A stretch of DNA of 64,000 nucleotides from Caenorhabditis elegans. Taxonomy: Eukaryota; Nematoda; Chromadorea; Rhabditida; Rhabditidae. Of the stretch, positions 1 to 11,700 are shown one piece after another. A program made the position numbers and the translations under genes. The stretch covers positions 3,344,501 to 3,408,500 of the forward strand of contig NC_003280.10 of NCBI RefSeq assembly GCF_000002985.6. Reading direction: 5' to 3'. The notes under the pieces were generated by a model, which worked only from the letters and a program-made list of their open reading frames with translations, did not search any database and had not been told where the DNA came from. How positions within the stretch are numbered: position 1 is the first letter of the stretch; the number at the start of each line of letters is the position of its first letter.

Positions 1-434
1 GCAGTTTACGGCACACTTTGCGGACGGAAAGTCTGAAATTACTATTGATTCTATAAAAATCCATAGTATTTGATTGTACCGATTGAATGGATCCAGATTT
101 TCCACAATTTTGCCGAGCACTTCCATTGACATATCCGACAGAGTTGGAGGTTCTGAGCTGAAATTACAAGAATTTAGGTATAATATTGATTTTTTTAAAT
201 GGATATTTACATACAAGAATGTTTCCGGCGCCGTTTCCATCGACAAATCGGATAGCGAAGAATCGTCGGAACTATTGATCGGATCCAGATTGTCAGGAAT
301 CAGCGTTGGCGCGGAGGAGCTGAAATTAAGACAAATTTTAGTTTAAAAACTGTTTGGAAAATTTTTCACCGGTGAGCGGTGAAAAAAACGAACATTTTAA
401 TCGAATCCAACACGTTCGCCAATTTATCCGCCAT
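1..434 (-). CDS. F-box protein, 5' part (runs off the left edge)
   Basis: Predicted N-terminus of an F-box gene on the minus strand. Exons fit at 434-394, 319-215, 159-80 and 32-1, with consistent phases and TTTCAG-type acceptors. The start ATG at 434 opens MADKLANV. Exons 3 and 4 give an F-box-like stretch (SDMSMEVLGKIVENLDPFN, then LSVRKVCRKL). F-box proteins recruit substrates to SCF (SKP1-CUL1) ubiquitin ligases; the 'VxxKIVENLDPxxRLxxRKVCRKL' pattern is typical of the large nematode fbxa class. Exons 2 and 3 both contain a 'PTL' acidic segment and may be an internal duplication. The rest of the protein lies outside the window, so the C-terminal class (FTH/DUF38 or other) cannot be seen. 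Confidence 0.6.
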
Positions 435-788
435 TTTCCGAGCGATTTGGTTGAAATTTGTAGTTTTCTGAAAAATAAGTGAATTAAAGTGTACAATTTC
501 ATTGAAAAATTCTTTGAAATTCGCGAAAAATGAAAAAGAACTCAAAAAACAACAAATTATCGGAAAACTTGCTCACACTAATCGTCAAATTAAATGCCAG
601 GTACGCAGTTGTGTATTGCGTACTTCACCGTCTACCGTAGTCAGATTAAATAGTTTTTTTTTGATATTCAACTAAAAAACCGTTTAATAAAACGAGATAA
701 AAGCCAACAAAAAAATTAAGAAGCACTAGAATTTATTAAATGGCACATCTGAAGCGAGTAAAATGGATTTTGTTTGATAAAATACATA
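435..788. other. Intergenic spacer, F-box / BATH-A
   Basis: Spacer between the divergent 5' end of the F-box gene and the 3' end of BATH-A. From about 680 it matches, inverted, the sequence downstream of BATH-B (14411-14515), so it belongs to the inverted duplication. A degenerate copy of the dispersed 'CTACCGTAG' upstream repeat lies at 600-645. I see no gene. Confidence 0.6.
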
Positions 789-1871
789 TTATTTCATTAA
801 AGTGAGTGATTTTGTGAAAAGAGCCGCCAACGTAGAGTGATCGATGCTGGAAATGTCCGATGGGATCATAGAACGAAGATCGAAGGGAGATTTGATCATT
901 GAAATGCAGAATTGTTTCAAATTCTCCAAATTAAACTTTATCGCCATTTGTAGCTTCTTCTTGTAGGTTTTTCCGGTGGTTTGAATGAGAAAATCCTCGC
1001 AAAGCTCGGAGACAAGCGGCGTTTGGTACATATCAGCCAGCAAAAGGATTCCTTCAACAGTATTATCTGAAAAAAACTATTATTTCAGTGAAAAATCAAT
1101 AGTTTTTACCATTAATAACCGGAAATCCGTACAAAACTTCGAGAAATTTCTGAAAATCGTCTACATCAATGTCGTAGAGAGGCACTTCGGTAAGTTTCGC
1201 CTCGTAGAAACCGCCGAGGAACAGGGATTCGAAGAAAGTTGAATGAAAGGCGAGGAACTGGAAATTATTTTGATTTTAACGTTAAAATATTCAATTTTTG
1301 AACTTTTTTCAGCAAATAAAATCGCTGTCCATCCACCAAAACCACAATATCCGAGTATTCTTTCTTTTTCTCATCGAAATTCATTAATTTCGGCGTATAA
1401 AATCCAATTGATTTATTAATAATTACACGGGCTTCTACAGTGATACTTCCAGCATCCATAAAGCTTGTTTCCAGCTCATTCCAGCTAATAAACTCGCTCC
1501 AGCCGTACGAGGAGTAGAATTTTCCAGAATCGTGTCCAAAACACATGTCTGTCTTGCATTTTTGATCCCTGGTGTCAGAGTAGACTGAAATAAGCTTCAG
1601 CTCAAGCTCCGTGAACATTGACCACATTTCCTGGCCTTTAAGTTTCCTACATCGGAGATAAATGCCGAGATTTCCGTTGTTTCGCTGAATTTGGAAGATC
1701 CTGAAAACATATTTTCACAATAAATTAATTTTTTCTTGAATTTAATTACCACGGAACATTGAAATATTCCTCCACTGTGCTGATTCTCATATCATTTTCA
1801 TTCATATTTGATACATCGTTAAATACATAACGGATCACGAACTCCTTGCCAGTGACTGAGCTTCGGCTCAT
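789..1871 (-). CDS. BATH-A: MATH-BTB-BACK protein
   Basis: Complete four-exon gene: 1871-1750, 1700-1304, 1257-1110, 1066-789, 314 codons. Residues about 7-140 form a MATH domain (starts MSRSSVTGKEFV; 'EEYFNVPW' at the first junction). About 155-250 form a BTB/POZ domain (YSDIVVLVDGQRFYLLKK, then the FLAFHSTFFESLF helix). About 225-314 form a BACK-like three-helix region ending SLTLMK. MATH-BTB proteins are substrate adaptors of CUL3 ubiquitin ligases: BTB binds CUL3 and MATH binds the substrate. The start is preceded by TTTCAG, a likely trans-splice site. It is the intact partner of BATH-B in an inverted duplication. Intron 3 is only 43 nt here, against more than 7.6 kb in BATH-B. Confidence 0.92.
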
Positions 1872-2319
1872 TTTCAGTCTGAAATTGGTATTTAAATGGT
1901 GCGAAACAGAGCATTTTTGTTTTACAATATGATTTTGTTAAGTTTTAACAATTAATTAAATAGAAAACTATTGAAAACAAAGGAAAACGAAGCGAAATGG
2001 AAATTCAAAAAATAGATTTTCGAAAACTTGTTTCACTGACTACGGTAGATTTTCGTTTCTGCATAGTGTTTGCGTCCTACACACTGGATTTCACGCGCAT
2101 TTCTCGCACTGCGGTAGTTGATTTTTAAAATTAAAATTACACTTTTTTATGTGAAAAACAACGTAAAATGTTCGTGTAAAAGCTCTATTCGTCCCAATAA
2201 GCCCAACCAAAATTTTACTGGCCGTTTTCACTTTCATAAAGTACTTCAACACAACAACTTTATTCAACAAATCAACAAAAGAAAACAAAATAACAACAAC
2301 AAAATTAGAAAAATCCAAA
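1872..2319. other. Upstream region of BATH-A / 3' of F-box gene 1
   Basis: Contains no gene that I recognise. At 1970-2115 it matches the region upstream of BATH-B (5570-5700) in inverted orientation. This includes a roughly 70-bp dispersed repeat ending in CTACCGTAG, which also lies 130-180 bp upstream of other genes nearby. ORF-like stretches on both strands at 2090-2525 are not supported by homology. Confidence 0.5.
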
Positions 2320-3503
2320 TCAGTCAGAATCTGAGTTGTATTGATATTCATATTCGTCGTCAGAAGAATAGTCGCAATCTTCATCTGAATCGATGTCAGT
2401 CCAGATCGGCCAATCTTCCTCAAAATCGATATCTTGAAGATTCGACGGAATAACTCGACACGAGACTCCCCATTCGAATTCGAAATCGTCCCTGCAACAC
2501 TTCTTGACAAGAATTTGCTTGGCAAGGTTGTCGGTGCGAAGTCTCAATCCTTGATGGTCTTGGAAATTTCTGTAAAATAGAAAATAATATATAAACTGTT
2601 GCACTAATGGAAGACTCACACAACACGGTCTTTGAAACAACTATTGACCAACGACATTACGTGGTCAGGTTCGTACGATCCTTGTCGGAAACGAGTTCCA
2701 ATTGCAGAATCACCCGAGATGAGCCGCTGAAAGTGATTTTGATTTTTATTAATTTTTCCATCAAGAACCAATTAACGATACCTCAATTTGAAAGTTCATA
2801 AGCAATTCACGTGAGCCGTACATGCCGCCAACTGTTGAGATTGTCACCTGCTTGCAGTTCACAATCTGAAACATTTTACAGGTGAAATTTCGTTGGAAAC
2901 TGGAACGACCTACAATTGGATTTTCGACAAGCTCCTTCATATCAGTCGTTTCGTTGTTGTAGTGAATAATCTCGACAGATTCGAGCCCATTGCACTTGTT
3001 CAGAACATAAAGCATTTCGCTTGTGTTATTCGAATCGAGCTTCAAGAACTTGACATTCAAAGATTTTTGGTTCCTATAACGGGGCGAGCACTTCGTTGAT
3101 TCCTTTGTCTGAGTCTGTTTGGATGTAGAGCTTCTGCATGGTTCCGACATTGACAGCATAGAGAAGACGTGGAATAACATGGCTTTTGACAACAGATTCG
3201 GTGTCGCACACATCCAATTGAGCATTCTCCTTGTCAAGAAATGTAGCTACAAGACTTTTCGAATATCCTAAGATTTCGAAATATACTTGATAAAAGTGAA
3301 GCTTCTCAGAGCCCACGAGATTTTTTTCTTCACTGGCAGTGTAGCGGAGGTTGAATCTGAAAATTATTAAAAGAATAGAAATTTACAAGATTTTCAATTA
3401 GGAAAGTGACTTACCTCGTCTCGAAATCCATTTTTTGAATGCATTGAAGTTTGAATTCCGGCGGCAAATCACACCAATTCGTTTCGTACTCCGGTTCGCC
3501 CAT
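2320..3503 (-). pseudogene. F-box gene 1 (FTH/DUF38-like), frame broken
   Basis: Minus-strand F-box paralog of the gene at 4196-5398. Exon 1 (3503-3415) encodes MGEPEYETN..LPPEFKLQCIQKMDFETR, an F-box. Exon 2 starts at 3356. Later junctions are visible at 2911/2866, about 2783/2727, and the last acceptor before FQDHQGLRLR. The C-terminus is very acidic (DIDSDEDCDYSSDDEYEY). Middle segments such as LNVKFLKLDSNN resemble the FTH/DUF38 domain of nematode fbxa proteins. Around 3070-3085, after NEVLAP, the frame meets TAG; alignment with the paralog needs one extra nucleotide, so the gene appears frameshifted. A very short intron (32-43 nt) is an alternative but would not match the paralog. F-box proteins act in SCF ubiquitin ligases. 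Confidence 0.65.
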
Positions 3504-3747
3504 TTTACTGGAAAATCAATAATTTATAATTAATTGGTGTTTTTAGAATAACAATAAAAGCAAAAAAAATAACGTTTTCGCACAATTTTCAACCAGGATT
3601 CTGAAGAAAAAGGTGAAAAATAGTCAATGTACCGTACTCTACGAAACTTCTAGAAGTGCGCGTGAGATGTGATACATTGTGTGCGAACACTTTGCGGACA
3701 TTGCGTTCTACCGTAGTCTTCTCAATTTCGGATTTGGAAAACTCTAA
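3504..3747. promoter_or_regulatory. F-box gene 1 upstream region with dispersed repeat
   Basis: The 5' flank of F-box gene 1. Positions about 3640-3715 hold one copy of the dispersed upstream element, with the landmarks GTGCGCGTGAGA, GCGAACACTTTGCGGAC and TCTACCGTAG. Similar copies sit upstream of BATH-A, BATH-B and BATH-C. Promoter function is inferred only from this recurrent position. Confidence 0.35.
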
Positions 3748-4049
3748 TGGTGCGTCCATAGTCTGCGGAAAACGGGAATTTCCCGCGTGCGGAAGCGTCC
3801 ATAGTCTGCGGAAAAACCGGAGTTCCTCGCTTTTTTTTCCTCAAAATTCAAAAAAGTAGGCGTGGCAAACCAATCAGCTGTTGTTTCTTGTTTTCCCATT
3901 GCTCAGTTTAAAATTTTACAGCCTCTAATTGGTTGAACACGCTCACTATTTTGAAATTGACCAATAACAAAGCGAGAAACTCCTTGTTTTTTCCGCAGAC
4001 GCTTCCGCACGCGGGAAATTCCCGTTTTCCGCAGACTATGGACGCACCA
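3748..4049. mobile_element. 302-bp MITE, Harbinger-type (TAA duplication)
   Basis: A non-coding palindromic element. The left end, TGGTGCGTCCATAGTCTGCG, is mirrored at the right end (CGCAGACTATGGACGCACCA). About 50 bp of terminal inverted repeat are visible, including the GGGAATTTCCC core. It is flanked by TAA at 3745-3747 and 4050-4052, a 3-bp target duplication typical of PIF/Harbinger elements. The termini differ from those of the large Harbinger at 6545, so it belongs to another subfamily. Confidence 0.85.
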
Positions 4050-4195
4050 TAAATCGATTTTTGAAGGTACAAAAGAGCTGAAGTGAAACAGTATTTCGAA
4101 GAAAAATTAACGAGATAACAAATGATGCTTTAATGGAAAACAATAATTCAAAACAATAACAAGATTAATTAATCAGGTAACCATAGCCATTCTTC

Positions 4196-5398
4196 TTAAG
4201 AAAATAGTGAATGATAGCTGTTCGAGTCATACCAGTCATCCCATTCATCATAATTTCTGATCGGCTCTCTATCCGCATCGGGGTCGTTATCATTCCAGCC
4301 TGGCCACACGGCAACAAATCCAGTTTCGTGAAGATCCGAAGGAATGACTTGACACAAAATTCCCCACGCCTTTGAATATCGATCGCATTTTGTGAGAAGA
4401 ATGTGTTTGGCAGGATTATTAGTTTGAAGTCTCAATTCGTCGTTTTTCTTGAAATGGCTGTAAAAAATCAGTCATTTTAATGTTCGGCATCAGGGAACAC
4501 TCACACAACACGATCTTTGAAATTTGTGCTCATCATATCCATACATTGATCGGCATCCCATTTTTTGAATCGATAATTTATTCCAATTGTTGCATTATTC
4601 GAAATCAAACTCTGAAAGTAATATTTGTTGGCCTTGTTCGCAAATTGTTGAAACAAACCTCAATCTGATAGTTCACGAGTAAATCCATATTTTCTGGGTT
4701 GACGGGATAGTACCATTTAGAGAAAGCCACATTTTTGTAGTTGGAGACCTAAATGATAATAATTATTATTTGCAAATACAATGGAAATCGCTTGTCGAAC
4801 TAACAATTAATGCTTCGACAAGCTCTTTCATATCATTCATATCATATTCATTTCTTTCATATCATATCGTTGTCCCTTTGGTCAGTTTCAATAGTATTCA
4901 GTTGTTTCTTGTCACATTTTTCCAAAAAGAATAGAATATCGTTGTTGCTCTCCAAGCCGAGATGAAGGTTTTTGACATTCAATGAAATCGATCCCGTAAA
5001 TGGAGAAAGTGTTTCGTTTAGAAGCCGTTCGGTGGTATTCCAGATGTGAAGTTGTTGAATTTTTCCAACTTTTAAAGCGAAGAGAAGACGTGGGAGCAGT
5101 TTACGTTCACTGCACCACCCGTCAACGTGTAGATCAGCTTCTAGCTTTCCAGTAAACGTTACTTCGAAATAAATGAAATTCCAATTGATTTTCATCAATT
5201 CAAATGAGATCTTCTGGGAGTCCACGAGGCGCATCTCTTCGCTGGAAGTGTATCGCAGGTTAAATCTGAATATAATTTTTAATAAGTTATTTGGTGAAAT
5301 TTAGATAACCTCGTTTCGAAATCCATTTTTTGAATGCATTGAAGTTTGAAATCCGACGGCAACTCGGGCCAAAGTTCGAACTTATCCAGTTCGGTCAT
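4196..5398 (-). pseudogene. F-box gene 2 (FTH/DUF38-like), frame broken
   Basis: Paralog of F-box gene 1 with the same exon layout: exon 1 is 5398-5310, exon 2 starts at 5265, and the last exon ends SNSYHSLFS at 4196. It encodes an F-box (LPSDFKLQCIQKMDFETR), an FTH/DUF38-like middle (LNVKNLHLGLESNNDILFF) and an acidic tail. Exon 2 meets TGA at about 4857, inside a run of ATGATATGAA-type repeats; the paralog-matching frame (NDMKELVEALIV) resumes 1 nt out of phase just after it. Microsatellite expansion therefore seems to have broken the frame. Without that break it would be an SCF substrate adaptor. A sequencing error in the repeat is the main alternative. Confidence 0.65.
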
Positions 5399-5564
5399 TT
5401 TCCTGAAGAAAAAATAGATTATAAACGTATTTTTAAGGAATAAATGTCAGGTTTTAAAACGTTTCGCAATAAAAATTCGGCCAAAAAACGATAGCTTTAA
5501 TCGGAAAATGAAAAAAAAAACCAGTTAAAAAATTTTATAAATAAAAATACCGTAGTGCGAGAAT

Positions 5565-5758
5565 TGCGCGTGGAGTGAAGTGTGAAGGACGCAAACACTT
5601 TGCAGAAACAAAAATCTACCGTAGTCAGTGAAACAAGTTTTCGAAAATCTATTTTTTGAATTTGAATTTCGCTTCATTTTCCGCGTTTTTTTTCAATGTT
5701 TTTCATCTAATTTTAATTTGAAATTTAACAAAATTTTAAACTTAATTTCAGGCTGAAA
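5565..5758 (+). promoter_or_regulatory. BATH-B upstream region with dispersed repeat
   Basis: Inverted copy of the BATH-A upstream region. The repeat at about 5570-5625 has the landmarks GCGAGAATTGCGCGTG, GACGCAAACACTTTGC and ATCTACCGTAG. It ends about 130 bp before the ATG. A TTTCAG lies 7 nt before the start codon, consistent with trans-splicing. Confidence 0.4.
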
Positions 5759-8700
5759 ATGAGCCGAAGCCAAGTCACCGGCAAAGAATTTGTGCTCCGT
5801 TGTGTATTTAACGATGTATCAAATATGAATGACAATGATATGAGATTCGGCACAGTGGAGGAATATTTCAATGTTCCGTGGTAATTAAAATCAAGAAAAA
5901 TGAATTTATTGTGAAAATATGTTTTCAGGATCTTCCAAATTCAGCGAAACAACGGAAATCTCGGCATTTATCTCCGATGTACGAATCTCAAGGACCAGGA
6001 AATGTGGTCGATCTTCTCGGAGCTTGAGCTGAAGCTTGTTTCAGTTTATTCCGACACCAGGGATCAAAAATGCAAGATAGACATGTGTTTTGGACACGAT
6101 TCTGGAAAATTCTACTCCTCGTACGGCTGGAGCGAGTTTATTAGCTGGAATGAGCTGGAAACAAGCTTTATGGAAGCCGGAAGTATCACTGTAGAAGCCC
6201 GCGTGCTTATTAATAAATCAATTGGATTTTATACACCGAAATTAATGGATTTCGACGAGAAAATGATGGAATACTCGGATATTGTGGTTTTGGTGAATGG
6301 ACAACGATTTTATTTGCTGAAAAAGGTTTAAAAATTGAATATTTTAACGTTAAAATCAAAATAATTTCCAGTTCCTCGCCTTTCATTCAACTTTCTTCGA
6401 ATCCCTGTTCCTCGGCGGTTTCTACGAGGCGAAACTCGCCGAAGTGCCCCTCTACGACATTGATGTAGACGATTTTCAGAAGTTTCTCGAAGTTTTGTAC
6501 GGATTCCCGGTTATTAATGGTAAAAACCATTGATTTTTCACTAATGGGGTTATTCAAGTAATGTCGGAAAATTAAAAAGTGTATTTAAATACATATTTTG
6601 CCTTATGGGGTTATTCAAGTAATGTAGCAAAATGTATTTAAATACATTTGTGACGTCACAAATGTATTAAAATACATGTTTTTATGTATTTTAATACAGT
6701 TGTGACGTAATTTTTCTACACTTTTTAATTTTTCTACACTTTTTAATTTTCCGACACTACTTGAATAACCCCATTATTCAAGTAACAATAAAAACATGTA
6801 TTTAAATACATTTGTGACGTAATTTTTCGACATTTTTCGACATTTTCCTACACTTTTTTACAGTAGTAAAAAATCGCGAAAAGCGCTCGAAATGGACAAT
6901 CGCGGCGGGACCCATTCGATGAACAGTCGGTGTCCCTTTAACAATCGATATTGCGGAGGCCTTTTTCAGGGATTTTTTCGATTTTTTCATATATTTCGTT
7001 TGTTTCTCTTTAAAATCAGTTATAAAAAATTAAATATTGAGTTCTTCTTTCAGAATACAAGCGATTTTTACCAAAATTATAGGTTTTTACTGCCAAAATT
7101 AGCGAAAATGCCTGTTATTTAGCGAAAATGTCTAATACTTCATTTTACAATTTTACCCACTTGATTCTTGTTTCATTCTGTTTTATTTTGAAGAAAAACT
7201 TATTTTAATTCAAAAAACTTTTCAGTAATCGTCCCAATCAACAAGCTCACTCTTCAACAGTCCGAGATGCTCAACGCGTGTGCTCAATATGCTCAAACGG
7301 GATCACAGAAGCTCACTCGAGAAGCTAACTACGTTATCACGGAGGTTAGGTTGTTTTAAAGTTTCTAAACTCCTGTTTAGTTAACATTTAAATGTTTCAG
7401 ATAATCTCTCTCTCGGGCACTCAACATGGCTTGTGTCTACATCGGTCGTTTCCCAAATAGAGCATCCGATCATGATGCCGAGCACTTCTTCTGCGGATAT
7501 GAAAAGCTGCCTGATGCCATAATGAAGAACGTATTTGGTGTTGGTTATAAGATAACTATTCTCATCAGAAACCCTCTAGAATGTTATAATTTCAGGATTT
7601 TCAAGATCAGAGCGATGCTGACGACATCATTTGTGATGAGCAGACAAGAATTTTGCTTGTGGAGAACGCGAAGGAATACCCAACAATTAATCACGATTAG
7701 CTAGCTTGCTAGCTCACAGATATGGGTAAAAACGATTTCGTACAATAAATTGAATCAAATATATTAATTTTCAGAAGCTCAATGGCAGGTTGGCTCCGTG
7801 ATCGGCTGGTCCCTTCGATGTCTGATTGCAGTTCATTGCTTCAGAGAGCAGCGGCGATTTTTCACTCTTCTTGGAACCGCTCAAAGCCATGGAATCTTCC
7901 CGAAATAATAAAAAATTGTTTTTTGAAATAAAATCACTTCAATTTTGAAATAAAAAAAATTAGCATTTCTTTTAACAATGTATTCATTCCAGATTTCAAA
8001 TCAAAGATCAAGAAGGTATTTCTTCAAAGCCGTTCTCTGCTGCTCTGCAGTTCTGTACGGATCTCTAAATTTTGGACGATTTGGGTCGTCGGGAATGACC
8101 TCGAGAGGTCCGACAGAGATGTTGTGGACCACACAGACAGCAATGATGAGTGCCTGCGACGTTTTCGGCTCGAGCCTCAGATTTTGCTGGAAGATGTGGA
8201 ATTTCGAAGTCAATACTCCGAAAACGTTTTCGACTTTAACTCGTGTACCGCTCAGCTTGAAATTGAAACTGATATTCTCTTCTGGATTCAGACCAATTTG
8301 GGTTGGCCTATATGGTTGCATCATCGACTTGTGGAGACCGAAACCATTATCCGCGAGGATGAATGGTGGCATCAGGACGTTGGGATCAGGAAGAGTACGA
8401 TAACCGACATTTTCAATTGCCTTGGTCAAGAGCCTGGGAAGAGGACCATTTTGGTACAGTTGTGCGTCAGAATTCAATCCGTTCTTACACATCTGCACAA
8501 AAAGGATTCTGTAATCCGAGTCGGACACAATCAATGAATTGAAAGAGAAGAACCCTTTATAGTTGTAATTCAGGGCTCCGCTCTTTGGAGGGTGCTCGCA
8601 TCTCCAATGCTTCCCGTCGACAATACCGTAGCACGGCATTCGTCTCTCCTCCCCATTCGAATCTTCCTTTTCATAAAACTTTTTCGTCATCGTTTCAATC

Positions 8701-11700
8701 TCATCGCTAGTTGTTGGGAACTTGATATATTCCGAAGAAACCCGAACTAGATCATCGATAACTCCACATACAATTCTTGAGATTGTCGGCTGGGAAAGAC
8801 CATGCATTTTGGATATCTCGTTCTGGGTGTTACCTGTGAGAAATTTTTATGAATGTTCAAATGCCTTTGCGCGTGACGGATGAGAGTTAACAATTTTTTG
8901 AAAACTGAAATGGTGATGCCTAGATGGAGTTTCATCATTCCATCGTCACTCAGATAGTCATCTACATTGTCACGGAAAGTTCTGAAATTTCGAACATCAA
9001 CAATTTTCTTTGTAGTACGATTGATGCAGAGTTTTTCTTTCTTTGCTTCATTATTGTTCAGAAGCGCAAAATTTCTGCGAATAATGATGGGAATCTGAAA
9101 ATTAGACGGTTCAACATTTTTCAGGTTATTGTTTTCTCCATACAATGATTCCCAGCTTTTTCTTCTTACGGGACGTGATTTCTCGACTGGAAGGTGCCAT
9201 CTGAAAATCAGCTTTATTCCTATCTCAAAGGCAGTGTGATATTATGCGAGCACAAAATTTTGAGAGTGCGTATTGCACAGCCCATCTGACGTGCAAAATA
9301 TTTTGTAGCGAAAGCTACAGTGATTTTTTTATGGACTACTGTAGCTCTTGTGTCGATTTACGGGCTTTATAATCGGAATGAATTTATTTTTGTACAGTGA
9401 CAGCAATATCCCATTTTACTTCGTCATTTCGTATTATTTTCTCATTTTTTGCTTAATTTTGATATTCTATAGATAAATAAATTTTTAATTCATTTTGAAA
9501 TCCGAGCCCGTAAATCGTCACAAGCTCTACAGTAGTCATTTGAAGAATTACTGTAGTTTTCGCTCCGAGATATTTTCCGCGTCAAATATGTTGTGCAATA
9601 CGCATTCCCTTTTTTGTGTTCACAATAATTTCTGTCCTCCGATATTATTCCAATTGAAAACAAGTTTTCTACAGTACCTTTCCCATAATATTGATTGATA
9701 TAGAAAGCAAATTTCAAAATTACAATTTATGCCACAACAGAAAACAAAACAAATAACACTTTTAAAATGAAAGTGATAACAAAAGCAAATAATATGCAAA
9801 ATATACGATTCTACTCTTTTTTTAACTGATACAAAGAGTTTGAATCTCTACTGTAAGAAAAATGGCTCAAATCATGAAGATCAGAATTCTGAGATGAAGA
9901 TGATGAAGAAGCATTACACTGAGACGACGAAGGTATATTTGGATATGGAAACGGTGGGTCTTGATGATACTGAGGACATTGTGGATAAGTATTATAGTGT
10001 TGTGGGTGTGGAACAGAATAATAACTCATTGGCTGCGAATTAAATGAAGGAGGAGCTAGTTGGGCGGAAGCTGTCAGCGTTTTGATTCTCTTTTGCCTTG
10101 AGGTTTTCAATAAATTTCAGAACTTGGTACTCCATCAAACTGGCATCACTGTGAGATATACCATCTACACTTTTCTCAAAAGCTTGGCACACTCGGCTTC
10201 CACATTTGACATCATCATCATCTTGCTTCATAAATTTCTTCATTAAAAATTGAGCATCTTCCATTGCTTCTTCCCTCGAATAGCCACTTTTAGATTTTCT
10301 GTGCTCTTTTTTCTGATCTTTTTTTTTGAAGAGCTCGTCTCAGTTGGATGAACATCAACATCAGGTCCGGCTCCGACGATAAAGGAACTGTAAAATTGAA
10401 GTTGAAAATAATATTATAATGTCTTTTCCACGAACCATGTTGGTGCTCTGTGAGTGATATCTTCATCCATAAAGGACATCAACTCGGCATAACAGAACAG
10501 ATCTTTCTTTGGTGTCACGGCGGATCCTGATGGAGCCTTTTGGATTCGTGTCAAATGAGATTTTTAGGTTGTAGCCATTTTTTTGAAAAGAGCAGCAGCA
10601 GTTTTTCCTGAAAACGAAGTCCATAAATTGCTAACTTATAATGCCTTTACCTGGAGTTCTTCCTTTTCCCATAAACGTATTGCAAGTCCTCTCGATTTCG
10701 GCCCACGCAGGCATCCCTTTCTCTTTTTTTCTGTGAAAATCCGAAACTTTTGTGTGCCACAGAAAAGGCTCGTCCGAGACAAGTCGAAGAAATTGTTCCA
10801 TTTCGCTTCTTCCATACTGAATTTTTCAAATTTTAAAGAAAAAGTACGAAGAATTCTTACATCGTTATAATCATCGCCACCTTTCTGTGGCCGACCTGCT
10901 TTCACTTCAAGACCTGCTCCACGAAGGCGAACATTCCGATTTTTTAGCTTTGGCGTATCTATCGTAACTGATCCTACATCCTCATAATCAGAAAGCAATC
11001 GCTTTCTGAGTTCTTCCCTACCCGGTGACTCAAGAACTTCGTCGTCGCTATCAAACAGGCAATCAGTGATCCTTCGTTTGGGTGCTTTTGAAGCTTCTTT
11101 GCCAAAGTCAGAATCTGAGTCGGAACTCATTTCCGAGCTGTAAAACTACATCCATCGGGTAATAAATCAAAAAGAATTAGCAGTTTTTAGAATTTTGACT
11201 GCATCGGAGATAGAAAATATTTAGAAATAGAAGATTGACTGCGTAATTTGTGAACGCTCTAAATATATTGAAGAAACTGACTGAACCTGAAAAAAGAAAA
11301 CGAAGAATAATTAATTAATTGATTCATTTTTTTCTTATAATAACAAGTGGAAAAATCTTAAATTTTTTAAATGCAAAACTAGAATTATAGAGATCCGACT
11401 TCTCTTGGAAAACCATACGCCAGAAATCTTCTTGAGTGTTTTTCAATGAAGCTTGTGCACAGATAAATGTGTAAAAACATTCTATCGAGCCGGTAGAACT
11501 CCTGTACGAACTCTGTGAGATGGCAACAGAACATCTCCGGCTCAACAAGCAGTGACCATTTCACTTTGGACGACATCTCTTCGGAAAACTTGGCGATTCG
11601 AGCGGCCACCATTGAGACATGCTCCGGATTCAATTGATCCCAATTGCAAAGCGGATCGCTCTGGAAATAATTTAATATTTTTCGAACAAATTTGAAAACT

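Noticed and set aside
8124-8537. Plus-strand ORF of 137 codons
   Set aside because: Antisense shadow of the transposase, whose minus frame has clear DDE motifs.
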